A stretch of DNA of 12,409 nucleotides from Actinomycetes bacterium (GCA_021802025.1 JAKABC010000034.1:1-12409); one strand, 5' to 3'; counted from the stretch's first letter, positions 1-6,443 are shown. Numbers and translations are program-made. Notes: a model not told the origin generated them from the letters alone.

Positions 1-18
1 GGGGGCCCGGGGCGGGAC

Positions 19-2046
19 TCAGCGGGTGAGCACCGAGGCCGGCGCGGGGGCGAGGTGGCTCGGCTCCACGCGCGCGTGGCCCCGCCCGCCGCTGAGCGTG
101 CGCAGCTCGAGGCCGTAGCGGGCGAGTTCGCCCTCGGGCACCTGGGCGCGCACGACCGCGCGTCCCTCGTCGTCCTGGTCGGTGCCGACCACGCGGCCTC
201 GGCGACCCGACAGGTCGGTCATCACCTCGCCCAGCGCCGCCGAGGGGACGGTGACCTCCACGGCCATGATCCGCTCGAGCACCGAGGTCCCGCGCTGGTC
301 GAGCGCGTTGCGCAGCGCCATCGACCCGGCGGTCTCGAAGGCCTGCTCGGAGGAGTCGACGCTGTGGGCCTTGCCGTCGTAGAGGGTGACGCGCAGCCCC
401 ACCACCGGGTAGCCCTTGGGCCCGCCGTGGGCCATCGCCTTCTCCACGCCGTGGCGCACGGCGTCGATGTACTGGCGCGGCACCGCGCCGCCCACGACGG
501 CGTCGACGAACTCGAGGGGCGAGGAGGGGTCGATGGGCTCGACCCGGACGTTCACCACGGCGTACTGGCCGTGCCCCCCGGTCTGCTTCTTGAGTCGCCC
601 CTCAGCCTCGGCCGACCCGACGATCGTCTCGAAGAGGGGGGCCGTCGGGGGCTCGGTGGTGGCGGTGACGTTGAAGCGACGCGCCAGGCGCTCCAGGGTG
701 ACCTGGAGGTGCAGTTCGCCGGCGAACTCGGCGACCAGGCGCCGCGAGAACGCGTCGGCGCGTACGCGTAGCGACGGGTCCTCCTCGGCCAGGCGGTGCA
801 GGCCCGTCGCGACCTTCTCCACGTCGGACTCGCTCGCGCCCACCGCGACTCGCAGGGCGGGGGCGAGGGGCGCGCTCGGCCGGGGCGCGAGCTCGCGCCC
901 GCGCGCGGCCAGGTAGTCGCCGACCTGGACGCTCGCCAGCTTCGCGACGGCGATCACGTCCCCGGTGGGGGCCGACTCGACCGGGACGAGCTTCGAGCCG
1001 ACGAGGCGGCCCGCGCCGTGGAGCCGCTCCTCGGAGCGTGTACGGCAGTTGACGAGGGTCACGTCGGGGCGCAGCGTCCCCGAGACGACCTCGAACACGA
1101 CGATGCGCCCGACGTAGGGGTCGACGATGACCTTGAAGGCGCGCAACACCAGCTCACCGGCGGGGTCGCGCGCCAGGGTCACCGGCTCGCCCTTCTCGAG
1201 CGCCGGGATGGGGCGGCTCTCGGCGATCTCGTCGAGCAGGGTGAGCAGTCGGTCGACGCCGATCCCCCGGGCGGCCGAGCCGATGGTGAGGGGCACGATG
1301 CGCCCCTCGCTCATGAGGTGGCCGAGGACGACCTCGAGCTCGTCCATCGTGGGCTGGTCGCCCTCGAGGTAGCGCTCGGTGAGTTGGTCGTCGCCCACGA
1401 CGATCGCCTCGAGCAGGCTCGCGCGCACGCGCTGCTCGAGGTCGGCCAGGTCGGTGGGCACGGGCTCGTGGCGCACGCCGCCGGGGGCGTGCACGAGCGC
1501 CTCGTCGGCGAGGAGGTCGACCACGCCGGCAAAGCCCGGTCCCGTGCCGATCGGCAGCTCGAGGGGGGCGAGGGAGGGGCCGACGAGGGACTCGAGGGCC
1601 GTGAGCGTCGCTTCGAAGTCGGCGCGCTCGGCGTCCATGGCGTTGACGAAGACGACGACGGGGACCCCCGCCGCGCGCGCCAGCTCCCAGGTCACGACGG
1701 TGTCGGACGTGACGCCGTCGGCCGCGGCGACCACGAGCAGCGCGACGTCGGCGACGTCGAGGGCGCGCTCGACCTCGCCGTGGAAGTCGACGAGGCCGGG
1801 TGTGTCGAGGAGCGTCAGCTCGTCCTCGCCGACCCAGACCGGGGCCAGCGCGATCTTGAGCGAGGCGAGGTGGCGGCGCTCCTCGGGATCGTTGCCACCC
1901 AGGGTCGTCCCGTCCTCGACCCGTCCGGGTCGTTCGAGGGTGCCGCCGGCGACGCAGAGGGCGTCGAGCAGGGTGGTCTTGCCGCTCCCGGTGCGCCCGA
2001 TGAGGGCGACCGTGCGGGCCTTCGGGTGACGGGACGTGGCATCCAT
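19..2046 (-). CDS. Elongation factor G-like GTPase (EF-G2 / FusA2-like)
   Basis: A 675-residue translational-GTPase homologue with the EF-G domain order. The P-loop GRTGSGKT is at residues 17-24, the G3 motif DTPGLVDF at 81-88, and the G4 position reads NAMD (135-138) where EF-G has NKMD. The C-terminal half has EF-G domain IV hallmarks, including a GRLKKQTGGHGQYA stretch and an SVDSSEQAFETAGS stretch, then a domain V end. It lacks the EF-G switch I RGITI-type motif and has a GTTLGGNDPEE segment instead, as in the actinobacterial EF-G2 family (Mycobacterium Rv0120c type), whose job is poorly known and which is not the main translocase. I chose ATG 2046 because GAGGTG lies 3 nt upstream (2050-2055) and the frame beyond it, open to 2202, encodes an Arg-rich stretch with poor codon bias. 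The Lys-to-Ala change in G4 may weaken guanine binding. Family sure; role unknown. Confidence 0.9.
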   Translation of the reverse strand: MDATSRHPKARTVALIGRTGSGKTTLLDALCVAGGTLERPGRVEDGTTLGGNDPEERRHLASLKIALAPVWVGEDELTLLDTPGLVDFHGEVERALDVADVALLVVAAADGVTSDTVVTWELARAAGVPVVVFVNAMDAERADFEATLTALESLVGPSLAPLELPIGTGPGFAGVVDLLADEALVHAPGGVRHEPVPTDLADLEQRVRASLLEAIVVGDDQLTERYLEGDQPTMDELEVVLGHLMSEGRIVPLTIGSAARGIGVDRLLTLLDEIAESRPIPALEKGEPVTLARDPAGELVLRAFKVIVDPYVGRIVVFEVVSGTLRPDVTLVNCRTRSEERLHGAGRLVGSKLVPVESAPTGDVIAVAKLASVQVGDYLAARGRELAPRPSAPLAPALRVAVGASESDVEKVATGLHRLAEEDPSLRVRADAFSRRLVAEFAGELHLQVTLERLARRFNVTATTEPPTAPLFETIVGSAEAEGRLKKQTGGHGQYAVVNVRVEPIDPSSPLEFVDAVVGGAVPRQYIDAVRHGVEKAMAHGGPKGYPVVGLRVTLYDGKAHSVDSSEQAFETAGSMALRNALDQRGTSVLERIMAVEVTVPSAALGEVMTDLSGRRGRVVGTDQDDEGRAVVRAQVPEGELARYGLELRTLSGGRGHARVEPSHLAPAPASVLTR

Positions 2047-2049
2047 GGG

Positions 2050-2077
2050 CACCTCGATTCGCTCGGACCTCACGGTA
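2050..2077 (-). promoter_or_regulatory. Ribosome binding site and possible -10 of the EF-G-like gene
   Basis: On the minus strand GAGGTG (2050-2055) sits 3 nt before ATG 2046 and decides the start. TACCGT (2072-2077) fits the actinobacterial TANNNT -10 pattern and would give a leader of about 20 nt. No convincing -35 hexamer is visible, so the promoter part is weak. Confidence 0.35.
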
Positions 2078-2215
2078 CTCCCGCGCCTCGACCGGGCGCT
2101 AGGGATGGGGCGGGCGCCAGGAGTAAGCCCACCGCGCCGGCGCCGACGGAGTCGCCGAGCCCGTCGTGGGCGACCGGGGCTTCGTGCTCGGGCGCCCACC
2201 ACGTCGCCGCCGGCC

Positions 2216-2230
2216 TACGATCGGCCCGTG
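2216..2230 (+). promoter_or_regulatory. Candidate leaderless promoter of the thioesterase gene
   Basis: TACGAT (2216-2221) matches the TANNNT -10 consensus and ends 6 nt before the GTG start (2228-2230), the spacing expected when transcription starts at the first base of the start codon. No purine-rich Shine-Dalgarno sequence precedes the GTG, which supports a leaderless mRNA. A -35 element is not evident. Confidence 0.4.
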
Positions 2231-2716
2231 GCGAGCGACGAGGGTCCCGCGATCCAAGACGCCTACCCCGACCACCTCGCGCACTGCTACGGCTGTGGCC
2301 GGCTGAACGAGCACGGCTACCGGCTGCGCACCCGCTGGGAGGGCGACGAGGCGGTGACGCGCTTCACGCCGAGCCCCGTCGCGACCAGCTTCCCGGGTTT
2401 CGTCTACGGCGGACTGCTGGCCTCGATCCTGGACTGCCACGGCACGGCCGTCGCCGCCTCGGGCCTCTACCGGGCCGAGGGCCGCGAGATCGACCTCGAC
2501 ACCGCGCCCGTTCACCGGTGCGTCACGGGCACCCTCACCGTCCGCTTCGAGCGGCCCACGCCCCTGGGCCCCGAGCTCGAGGTGCGCGGAGCCGTCGACT
2601 CGATCTCGGGGCGCAAGGTCTACGTCGTCTCGCGCGTCGTCGTCGACGGCGCGGTGACCGTGCGCGCCGAGATGATCGCCGTCGACGTGCCCGAGGGCCT
2701 CGTCGCGCCGGGCTGA
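2228..2716 (+). CDS. PaaI-type hotdog-fold thioesterase
   Basis: A 162-residue protein, the usual length for a single-domain PaaI/4HBT acyl-CoA thioesterase. The N-terminus has the CYGCGRLNEHGYRLR segment, matching the C-x-GCG-xx-N-xx-G signature common in this subgroup. The central YGGLLASILDCHG stretch is the hotdog helix that carries the catalytic Asp in related enzymes. The C-terminal half alternates beta-strand-like segments (VTGTLTVRFERPTPLG, VYVVSRVVVDG). Such enzymes hydrolyse acyl-CoA thioesters in the cytoplasm; the substrate cannot be told from sequence. The frame is open upstream to ATG 2036, but that stretch is low-bias and Arg-rich, and homologues begin near the Cys motif, so GTG 2228 is preferred. 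It is the only plus-strand gene, divergent from the EF-G-like gene and convergent with the permease, so it is probably a single-gene unit. Confidence 0.82.
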   Translation: MASDEGPAIQDAYPDHLAHCYGCGRLNEHGYRLRTRWEGDEAVTRFTPSPVATSFPGFVYGGLLASILDCHGTAVAASGLYRAEGREIDLDTAPVHRCVTGTLTVRFERPTPLGPELEVRGAVDSISGRKVYVVSRVVVDGAVTVRAEMIAVDVPEGLVAPG

Positions 2717-2736
2717 GCCGGCGGGTCAGCCCGGCG
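2706..2736. terminator. Bidirectional hairpin containing both convergent stop codons
   Basis: An 11-bp perfect inverted repeat, CGCCGGGCTGA at 2706-2716 and TCAGCCCGGCG at 2726-2736, encloses a 9-nt loop. The TGA ending the left arm stops the thioesterase. The TCA opening the right arm is the reverse-strand TGA of the permease, so the two stop codons pair with each other. The stem is very GC-rich but no T-tract follows on either strand, as is common in high-GC actinobacteria. Its position between convergent genes makes a shared terminator likely. Confidence 0.65.
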
Positions 2737-4447
2737 GGTGCTCCGCGTCGAAGCGCTCGGCGCACCCCGGGGCGCAGAACCAGTAGTCGGCCCCCTGGTA
2801 GGTGCGCCGGTCCGCGGCGCTCGCCGGATCGACGCTCATCCCACAGACCGGGTCCACGGCCGTCGCGCGTCGGGCCGGCGGCGCGAGGGTGAGCGTGACC
2901 GGCTGGGCCATGGGCTCGTAGTCGCCGGGCCGACTGAAGCGAACGGGATCCGCGTCGAAGCGCTCGGCGCACCCCGGGGCGCAGAACCAGTAGTCGGCCC
3001 CCTGGTAGGTGCGCCGGGCCGCGGCGCTCGCCGGATCGACGCTCATCCCACAGACCGGGTCCACGGCCGTGGCGTCGGCGGGGGCGAGCGGCCCGCGCGT
3101 GGCGAAGCGTTCGGGGGCCGCGTCGAAACGCTCCCGGCACCGGTCCGAGCAGAAGTAGTACGTCGCGTCCCCGTGGCGAGAGGTGGCGGGAGCGTCGGCT
3201 GTGCGCACCTGCATCGCGCACACCGGGTCGATGGCGTAGCCGATCCCGCCGCCCAGCCGCGCCCGACGGCGCACCAGCCACCACGCGCCGAGCGCCACGA
3301 CGAGGAACGCGAGGTCGAGATAGGCCGTGTAGTCCCACGAGAAGTGGGCCCCCCTGAGAGCGAACACGGTGCGCGCCGGGGTGAGGTGGAGGGCCGAGAA
3401 GACCCCCTCGGTGAGCAGCCCGGCGACGGCCATGACGGCGTAGAAGACGAGGAGCATCCGCACCATAACCCGGGTGCCGTAGAACTTGCGGTAGATGATC
3501 AGCAGCGGCATCGAGATCAGGTCGGCGAAGATGAAGGCGATCACCCCGCCGAAGGAGATCCCGCCCGACCACAGCGCCGCCGCGAGCGGGACGTTGCCGA
3601 TCGAGCACACCCAGCTCACCACCGCGATGAGCGGACCGACGAAGGCGTTCTCGAGCGACGACCAGAAGCCGTGCCCGCTCACGAACAGGGCGTTCCAGAA
3701 CCCGTGGGGCACGAGCACGGCCAACAGTCCGGCCACCACGTAGCCGATCGCGAGCTCCTTGCGCAGCATCGTCGCGTCAGCCAGCGCGTAGCTCGCGGCG
3801 TCCGACCAGCCGGCCAGGGTGCGCGGGCTCGAGACGGGGAGGGTCGCCTCGACGTCGTCGGAGTCCTCGGCGTGCTCGGCGCAGGTCGGAGAGTGACGAT
3901 GCACCTCGCGCTCGTCGCTCGGCGCGGCGCTCGAGTGTCCGGATGTCACCCGCTCGTGCGCCGCCGCGCTCTGGGACTGGGCGCGCCGACGCGCGGCGGC
4001 GACCATCGTCGAGGTGAAGGCGGCGCTCCCGAGCAGCGCGAGCAGGACGATCATGATCGGTCCGCCGACGAACTCGGCCGCCATGAACTGCCAGCCCAGC
4101 AGCACGAGCATCACGACGCCGAGCTCGACGACGAGGTTCGTGGAGGCGAACATGAAGACCATGGCGCTGGTGAAGTCGGCGCCCTTGGTGATGAGCGACT
4201 TGGTCATCGCCGACGCGGCGTAGGAGCAGCTCGACGAGACCATCCCGTAGCCCGAGGCGCGCGCCACGTTGGCGGGGCCGTGGCGCCCGAGGCGCCGGCG
4301 CATCTGGTCCTTCGAGACGAAGGCCTGGACCGCCCCCGAGAGACCGAACCCGAGGACGAGCGCCCACAGGGTCTCCCAGAACATGTAGAGGCCCTCGCGC
4401 AGTCCGCGACCCAGGTCCACGATGATCGTCACGACGGTGGCGGTCAC
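2726..4447 (-). CDS. DUF318/ArsP-type permease with three C-terminal YHS metal-binding domains
   Basis: A 573-residue membrane protein. Residues 1 to about 160 and 220-395 hold roughly eight hydrophobic segments of the UPF0718 (COG0701, DUF318) permease family, including the conserved GMVSSSCSYAASA and VSWVCSIGNVPLA stretches. A hydrophilic His/Asp/Glu-rich loop (about 165-205, with EVHRHSPTCAEHAEDSDD) separates the halves. Three YHS domains follow at about 406-448, 462-504 and 531-573, each with a DPVC-x-M motif and an FC-x3-C pair. YHS domains bind soft metals and are found on copper transporters, and relatives of this permease move arsenicals or unknown substrates. The GTG start (4445-4447) overlaps the csoR stop as GTGA and has no Shine-Dalgarno sequence, so translation is probably coupled. 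With csoR upstream, metal efflux, most likely of copper, is the inferred role. Fusion to three YHS copies is unusual; domains 2 and 3 are near-identical. Confidence 0.85.
   Translation of the reverse strand: MTATVVTIIVDLGRGLREGLYMFWETLWALVLGFGLSGAVQAFVSKDQMRRRLGRHGPANVARASGYGMVSSSCSYAASAMTKSLITKGADFTSAMVFMFASTNLVVELGVVMLVLLGWQFMAAEFVGGPIMIVLLALLGSAAFTSTMVAAARRRAQSQSAAAHERVTSGHSSAAPSDEREVHRHSPTCAEHAEDSDDVEATLPVSSPRTLAGWSDAASYALADATMLRKELAIGYVVAGLLAVLVPHGFWNALFVSGHGFWSSLENAFVGPLIAVVSWVCSIGNVPLAAALWSGGISFGGVIAFIFADLISMPLLIIYRKFYGTRVMVRMLLVFYAVMAVAGLLTEGVFSALHLTPARTVFALRGAHFSWDYTAYLDLAFLVVALGAWWLVRRRARLGGGIGYAIDPVCAMQVRTADAPATSRHGDATYYFCSDRCRERFDAAPERFATRGPLAPADATAVDPVCGMSVDPASAAARRTYQGADYWFCAPGCAERFDADPVRFSRPGDYEPMAQPVTLTLAPPARRATAVDPVCGMSVDPASAADRRTYQGADYWFCAPGCAERFDAEHPPG
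2742..2863. repeat. 122-bp direct repeat, copy encoding YHS domain 3
   Basis: This segment is repeated 207 bp away (69 codons, in frame) at 2949-3070 with a single mismatch, T at 2811 against G at 3018, which changes Asp to Ala. It encodes the last YHS domain. Flanking linker DNA is not duplicated. Confidence 0.93.
2949..3070. repeat. 122-bp direct repeat, copy encoding YHS domain 2
   Basis: Partner of 2742-2863, identical at 121 of 122 positions including all third codon positions except within the one Ala/Asp codon change. YHS domain 1 (roughly 3103-3232) is clearly diverged and not part of this recent duplication. Confidence 0.93.
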
Positions 4448-4731
4448 GAGCGCACCAGTCGGGCGATGGCCTCACTGGCCTCGCGCAGCTTGGCAGCCTG
4501 TTCGTCGCCGCCCTCGCGCACGGCGTTGGCCACGCAGTGGGCGAGGTGGTCGTCGAGCAGCTCGAGCGCGACCGCCTGCAGGGCGCGGGTGGCGGCCGAG
4601 ACCTGGGCCAGGACGTCGATGCAGTAGCGGTCCTCCTCGACCATTCGGGCGATGCCACGGACCTGACCCTCGACCCGCCGCAGGCGCGTCAGGACCGCGC
4701 CCTTGTCCTCCGCGTACCCCGGTGCCGCCAC
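4444..4731 (-). CDS. csoR: CsoR-type copper-sensing transcriptional repressor
   Basis: A 95-residue member of the CsoR/RcnR/FrmR family, full length for the group. The N-terminal helix reads LTRLRRVEGQVRGIARMVEEDRYC. Cys37, His62 and Cys66 (YCIDVLAQ and DDHLAHC motifs) align by position and spacing with the Cu(I) ligands Cys36, His61 and Cys65 of M. tuberculosis CsoR, which favours copper over the nickel or formaldehyde branches. Family members are all-helical tetramers that release DNA on binding Cu(I). The start is GTG 4731 with AAGGGGG 6 nt upstream. The stop overlaps the GTG start of the YHS permease by 4 nt, so the two form one operon. A CsoR-like palindrome 17 bp upstream suggests autoregulation. 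Persulfide sensing (CstR-like) is a less likely alternative, since the His ligand is retained. Confidence 0.92.
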   Translation of the reverse strand: MAAPGYAEDKGAVLTRLRRVEGQVRGIARMVEEDRYCIDVLAQVSAATRALQAVALELLDDHLAHCVANAVREGGDEQAAKLREASEAIARLVRS

Positions 4732-4737
4732 GACGGG

Positions 4738-4744
4738 CCCCCTT
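4738..4744 (-). promoter_or_regulatory. Ribosome binding site of csoR
   Basis: AAGGGGG on the minus strand ends 6 nt before the GTG at 4731. No other plausible start with a binding site exists in this frame, so it fixes the csoR start. Confidence 0.6.
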
Positions 4745-4747
4745 GGT

Positions 4748-5059
4748 CTATACCCCTATGGGGTATAATACCAGGCGAGCCCCGCGACCGCGAGGGTCGA
4801 TGACCTCGGTGCGACTCAGCCTCCGAGCCGCATCATCGCTCGCCCGTCGCCCCTCCGGTCGGGCCGGGCGAGGACCTCGGCGCGCGCTGTACTCCTTCGG
4901 ACTGATCTCGCCACGGGCGAGGCGTTCGCGCAGGATCGCCCGGGCGGAGTCGGCGGGCTCGCGGGGCGGCGTCGTCGCGTGGTTCGTCGTGGCGCGCACC
5001 AGGGCCACGACGCCGAACACGACGGCGGCCCCGGCGACCACCATCACCAAACCCATCAC
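4748..5059 (-). CDS. SHOCT-domain small membrane protein, frame apparently disrupted
   Basis: As it reads, the frame gives 103 residues from GTG 5059 (or 102 from ATG 5056). One transmembrane segment (GLVMVVAGAAVVFGVVALV) comes first, then a short linker and a SHOCT motif (ARAILRERLARGEISPKEY). SHOCT is a short helical module often at the C-terminus of small membrane or secreted proteins; its function is unclear. Codons from 5059 to about 4889 have the strong G/C third-position bias of the window. After the GC run at 4879-4888 this frame loses the bias and runs through the csoR operator to a TAG at 4748. Another frame regains the bias and ends at TGA 4816-4818. A matching problem exists at the N-terminus (see 5056-5103). 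The intended gene is probably 4816-5103, about 95 residues. Its place just upstream of csoR, with operator-like palindromes on both sides, suggests a role in the metal response. Confidence 0.5.
   Translation of the reverse strand: MMGLVMVVAGAAVVFGVVALVRATTNHATTPPREPADSARAILRERLARGEISPKEYSARRGPRPARPEGRRASDDAARRLSRTEVIDPRGRGARLVLYPIGV
4749..4770 (-). promoter_or_regulatory. CsoR operator overlapping the csoR -10 region
   Basis: The plus strand holds TATACCCC (4749-4756), the 3-nt spacer TAT and GGGGTATA (4760-4767), a perfect 8-bp inverted repeat of the AT-flanked CCCC/GGGG type known for CsoR operators. On the minus strand TATTAT (4765-4770) can serve as -10, placing transcription start inside the palindrome near 4758 and upstream of the csoR ribosome binding site, so a bound repressor would block the promoter. 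A perfect TATAAT also reads on the plus strand at 4764-4769, but no gene follows it on that strand. Confidence 0.75.
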
Positions 5060-5103
5060 GAGCCACCCACCGGGCCCCCCGACGTCATGTCCCAGCCGTG
5101 CAC
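5056..5103 (-). CDS. 15-codon ORF: leader peptide or displaced N-terminus of the SHOCT protein
   Basis: GTG 5103 follows GGAGGG (5108-5113) with 4-nt spacing and opens a 15-residue frame, MHGWDMTSGGPVGGS. Its TGA (5056-5058) overlaps the ATG at 5054-5056 as TGATG. Fourteen of 15 codons end in G or C, unlike the SHOCT frame in the same stretch. The Met/His/Trp/Asp-rich start resembles the N-termini of SHOCT membrane proteins. Adding one G to the G6 run (minus strand, just after ATGACGTC) would fuse the two into MHGWDMTSGGPGGWLVMG. Either this is a translated upstream ORF coupled to the SHOCT gene, or the G run carries a 1-nt deletion or sequencing error. Confidence 0.4.
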   Translation of the reverse strand: MHGWDMTSGGPVGGS

Positions 5104-5270
5104 GGCGCCCTCCTCGTCCGGTACCCAGGTTGCCCGTCGCCCACCCCCTGGGGGTACGGACCGTGGTCCCTACCGAGGGCGCGACGCCGGCTTCGGCTCG
5201 GCGCGACACCGACGGGGCGAGGTCGAGCGGCGAGGGGTCCCTCCGCCCGGTCGCGCCCGTACTCCTGTGG
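5104..5270 (-). promoter_or_regulatory. Intergenic region upstream of the SHOCT gene
   Basis: This 167-bp gap separates the MpaB gene end (5271) from the SHOCT-gene start region. It holds GGAGGG at 5108-5113, the CsoR-like palindrome at 5143-5155 and a small inverted repeat GGACC-GT-GGTCC at 5158-5169. No clear terminator with a T-tract follows the MpaB stop. The minus-strand frame is open to GTG 5209, but codon bias is poor and I do not call it coding. Confidence 0.4.
5143..5155. promoter_or_regulatory. Second CsoR-operator-like palindrome
   Basis: ACCCCC-T-GGGGGT is a perfect 6-bp inverted repeat with a 1-nt spacer, followed by AC on the plus strand, so the minus strand reads GTACCCCCAGGGGGTGG. 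It shares the C-run/G-run architecture of CsoR sites, though without the AT flanks on both sides seen at 4749-4767. It lies 40 bp upstream of GTG 5103, as an operator for the SHOCT gene would. Confidence 0.4.
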
Positions 5271-6443
5271 CTAGGGCGCGCGCACGCCCCACGCGGCGCG
5301 CAGCTCCTCGCTGATCTCGAAGCGGGGTCGGCCCGGACCGCGCTCGACGGCCTCGAGCCCGCAGATCACGCGACGTCCGAGCAGGGCCGAGAGACGGTGC
5401 TGGCCGGGCAGACGGGTGAGGAGCCGGTCGAGGGGCCCGTCGAGGCACCGCATCGCCGAGAACAGGTGACGAGTCCAGTTGGCCGGGCCGACCCCGAGGA
5501 GGTCGGCGTCGGCGTCGCCCAGGAAGTAGCGCACGCCACTCTCCGATAGCCCCCTCATCAGGGGCAGCGCGACGAGCTCGTCCATCGCGGCGATCGTGCG
5601 GGCCATGAGCTCGCGCCCGTCCGCGCTCGCCGCGCGCTGGGCGGCGAGGATCGCCGCGGCGACCCGGCGGGCCTCGGACGTCGAGAGCGGCAGGAGGTCG
5701 CCACGCACGCCGATCTGGGTGCCGACGACGTTCCACGCGTGGACGTAGGCGTCGGCCTCGCCCTCGGACAGGGCGACCCCGAGACGTTCGAGCGCGTCGA
5801 GCCCGAGCGCGCTGAAGGCGAGCAGGGTCCCGAGCAGGTCCTCCTGGTTGAGCGGTACCCCGAGGGCGTCGTCCCACCCCTCGTCCTCGGTCCCGCCCAG
5901 CGCGCCCAGGGCCTCGGGGTGGGTGAGCCCGTAGCGGACGGTCGCGTGCATCAGGCGCACGTGACGCACGGCGCGCTCGCCGCGCTCACCCGGAGTGAGG
6001 GCGCCCGGGGTCATCGCCTCGATGATCATCTGGCCGGTCTCGAGGATCCGCCGGCGGGGGTGACTCACCAGGCGCGCGGTGCGCACCAGCGGCACCGTCC
6101 CCTTGGCGCAGAGGTACGTCGTGGGAAGGGAGGACAAGAAGAGCCCCATCGACAGCTGCATCCCCCAGCGGGAGAAGACCTCCTGACCGGCCCGCACCGT
6201 CGCCTCGTCGGCCCAGTCGGGCCAGGGCGGGCGCTCGCGCACGAAGGCCCCCACCCCCGGGAACGCGACGTCGTCCATGTCCTGCTCGCGCGTCTGTCCG
6301 AGCCGGGCGTAGAGCGTGGGCCCTCGGGCGTCGGCCGCCGAGAAGAACGTGGCGACGGCCGCGTCGGCCGACGGGTCGCCCTCGGCGCGCAGGGACTCGA
6401 GGAAGGCCGGGGAGAAGCGGGCCGTCCCCGCCGAAGCGCTCAC
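5271..6443 (-). CDS. Oxygenase MpaB family protein (DUF2236, rubber-oxygenase-like)
   Basis: A 390-residue, largely helical protein with no signal peptide. Features typical of DUF2236 are an N-terminal GDPSADAAVATFF...TLYARL segment (22-48), an Arg-rich MpaB core with RHVRLMHATVRYGL (160-173; His161 and His166 are candidates for the conserved haem-ligand region), NQEDLLGTLLAFSALGLDALERLG, and EADAYVHAWNVVGTQIGVRGDLLPLS. Characterised relatives include the b-type cytochrome Lcp, which cleaves polyisoprene, and fungal MpaB, which cleaves a farnesyl chain. By analogy an oxidative cleavage of an isoprenoid or lipid chain is possible, but the substrate is unknown. The start is GTG 6443; its GTGA overlaps the TGA of the upstream gene, and no Shine-Dalgarno sequence precedes it, which implies coupled translation. 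The same frame is open further upstream to 7922, but there it is only a shadow of other genes. Confidence 0.82.
   Translation of the reverse strand: MSASAGTARFSPAFLESLRAEGDPSADAAVATFFSAADARGPTLYARLGQTREQDMDDVAFPGVGAFVRERPPWPDWADEATVRAGQEVFSRWGMQLSMGLFLSSLPTTYLCAKGTVPLVRTARLVSHPRRRILETGQMIIEAMTPGALTPGERGERAVRHVRLMHATVRYGLTHPEALGALGGTEDEGWDDALGVPLNQEDLLGTLLAFSALGLDALERLGVALSEGEADAYVHAWNVVGTQIGVRGDLLPLSTSEARRVAAAILAAQRAASADGRELMARTIAAMDELVALPLMRGLSESGVRYFLGDADADLLGVGPANWTRHLFSAMRCLDGPLDRLLTRLPGQHRLSALLGRRVICGLEAVERGPGRPRFEISEELRAAWGVRAP

Noticed and set aside
796..2892. 698-codon open frame on the plus strand
   Set aside because: It lies antisense to the well-supported EF-G-like gene and across the thioesterase, with low-complexity Arg/Gly/Asp-rich translation. 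It is an artefact of high GC, where stops are rare.
2738..4627. 629-codon plus-strand open frame opposite the permease and csoR
   Set aside because: No recognisable motif, repeats mirror the YHS duplication, and the minus-strand genes have clear family motifs.
4764..4769. Perfect TATAAT on the plus strand
   Set aside because: It falls inside the CsoR palindrome and no plus-strand gene follows. The only downstream target would be an antisense RNA to the SHOCT gene, for which there is no other sign.
5158..5169. GGACC-GT-GGTCC inverted repeat
   Set aside because: Five-bp arms with a 2-nt spacer are common by chance in such GC-rich DNA, and it does not resemble a known operator or terminator.
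5060..5209. N-terminal extension of the SHOCT protein to GTG 5209
   Set aside because: Codon bias in this stretch is poor, it crosses the operator-like palindrome, and SHOCT membrane proteins normally start close to the transmembrane segment.
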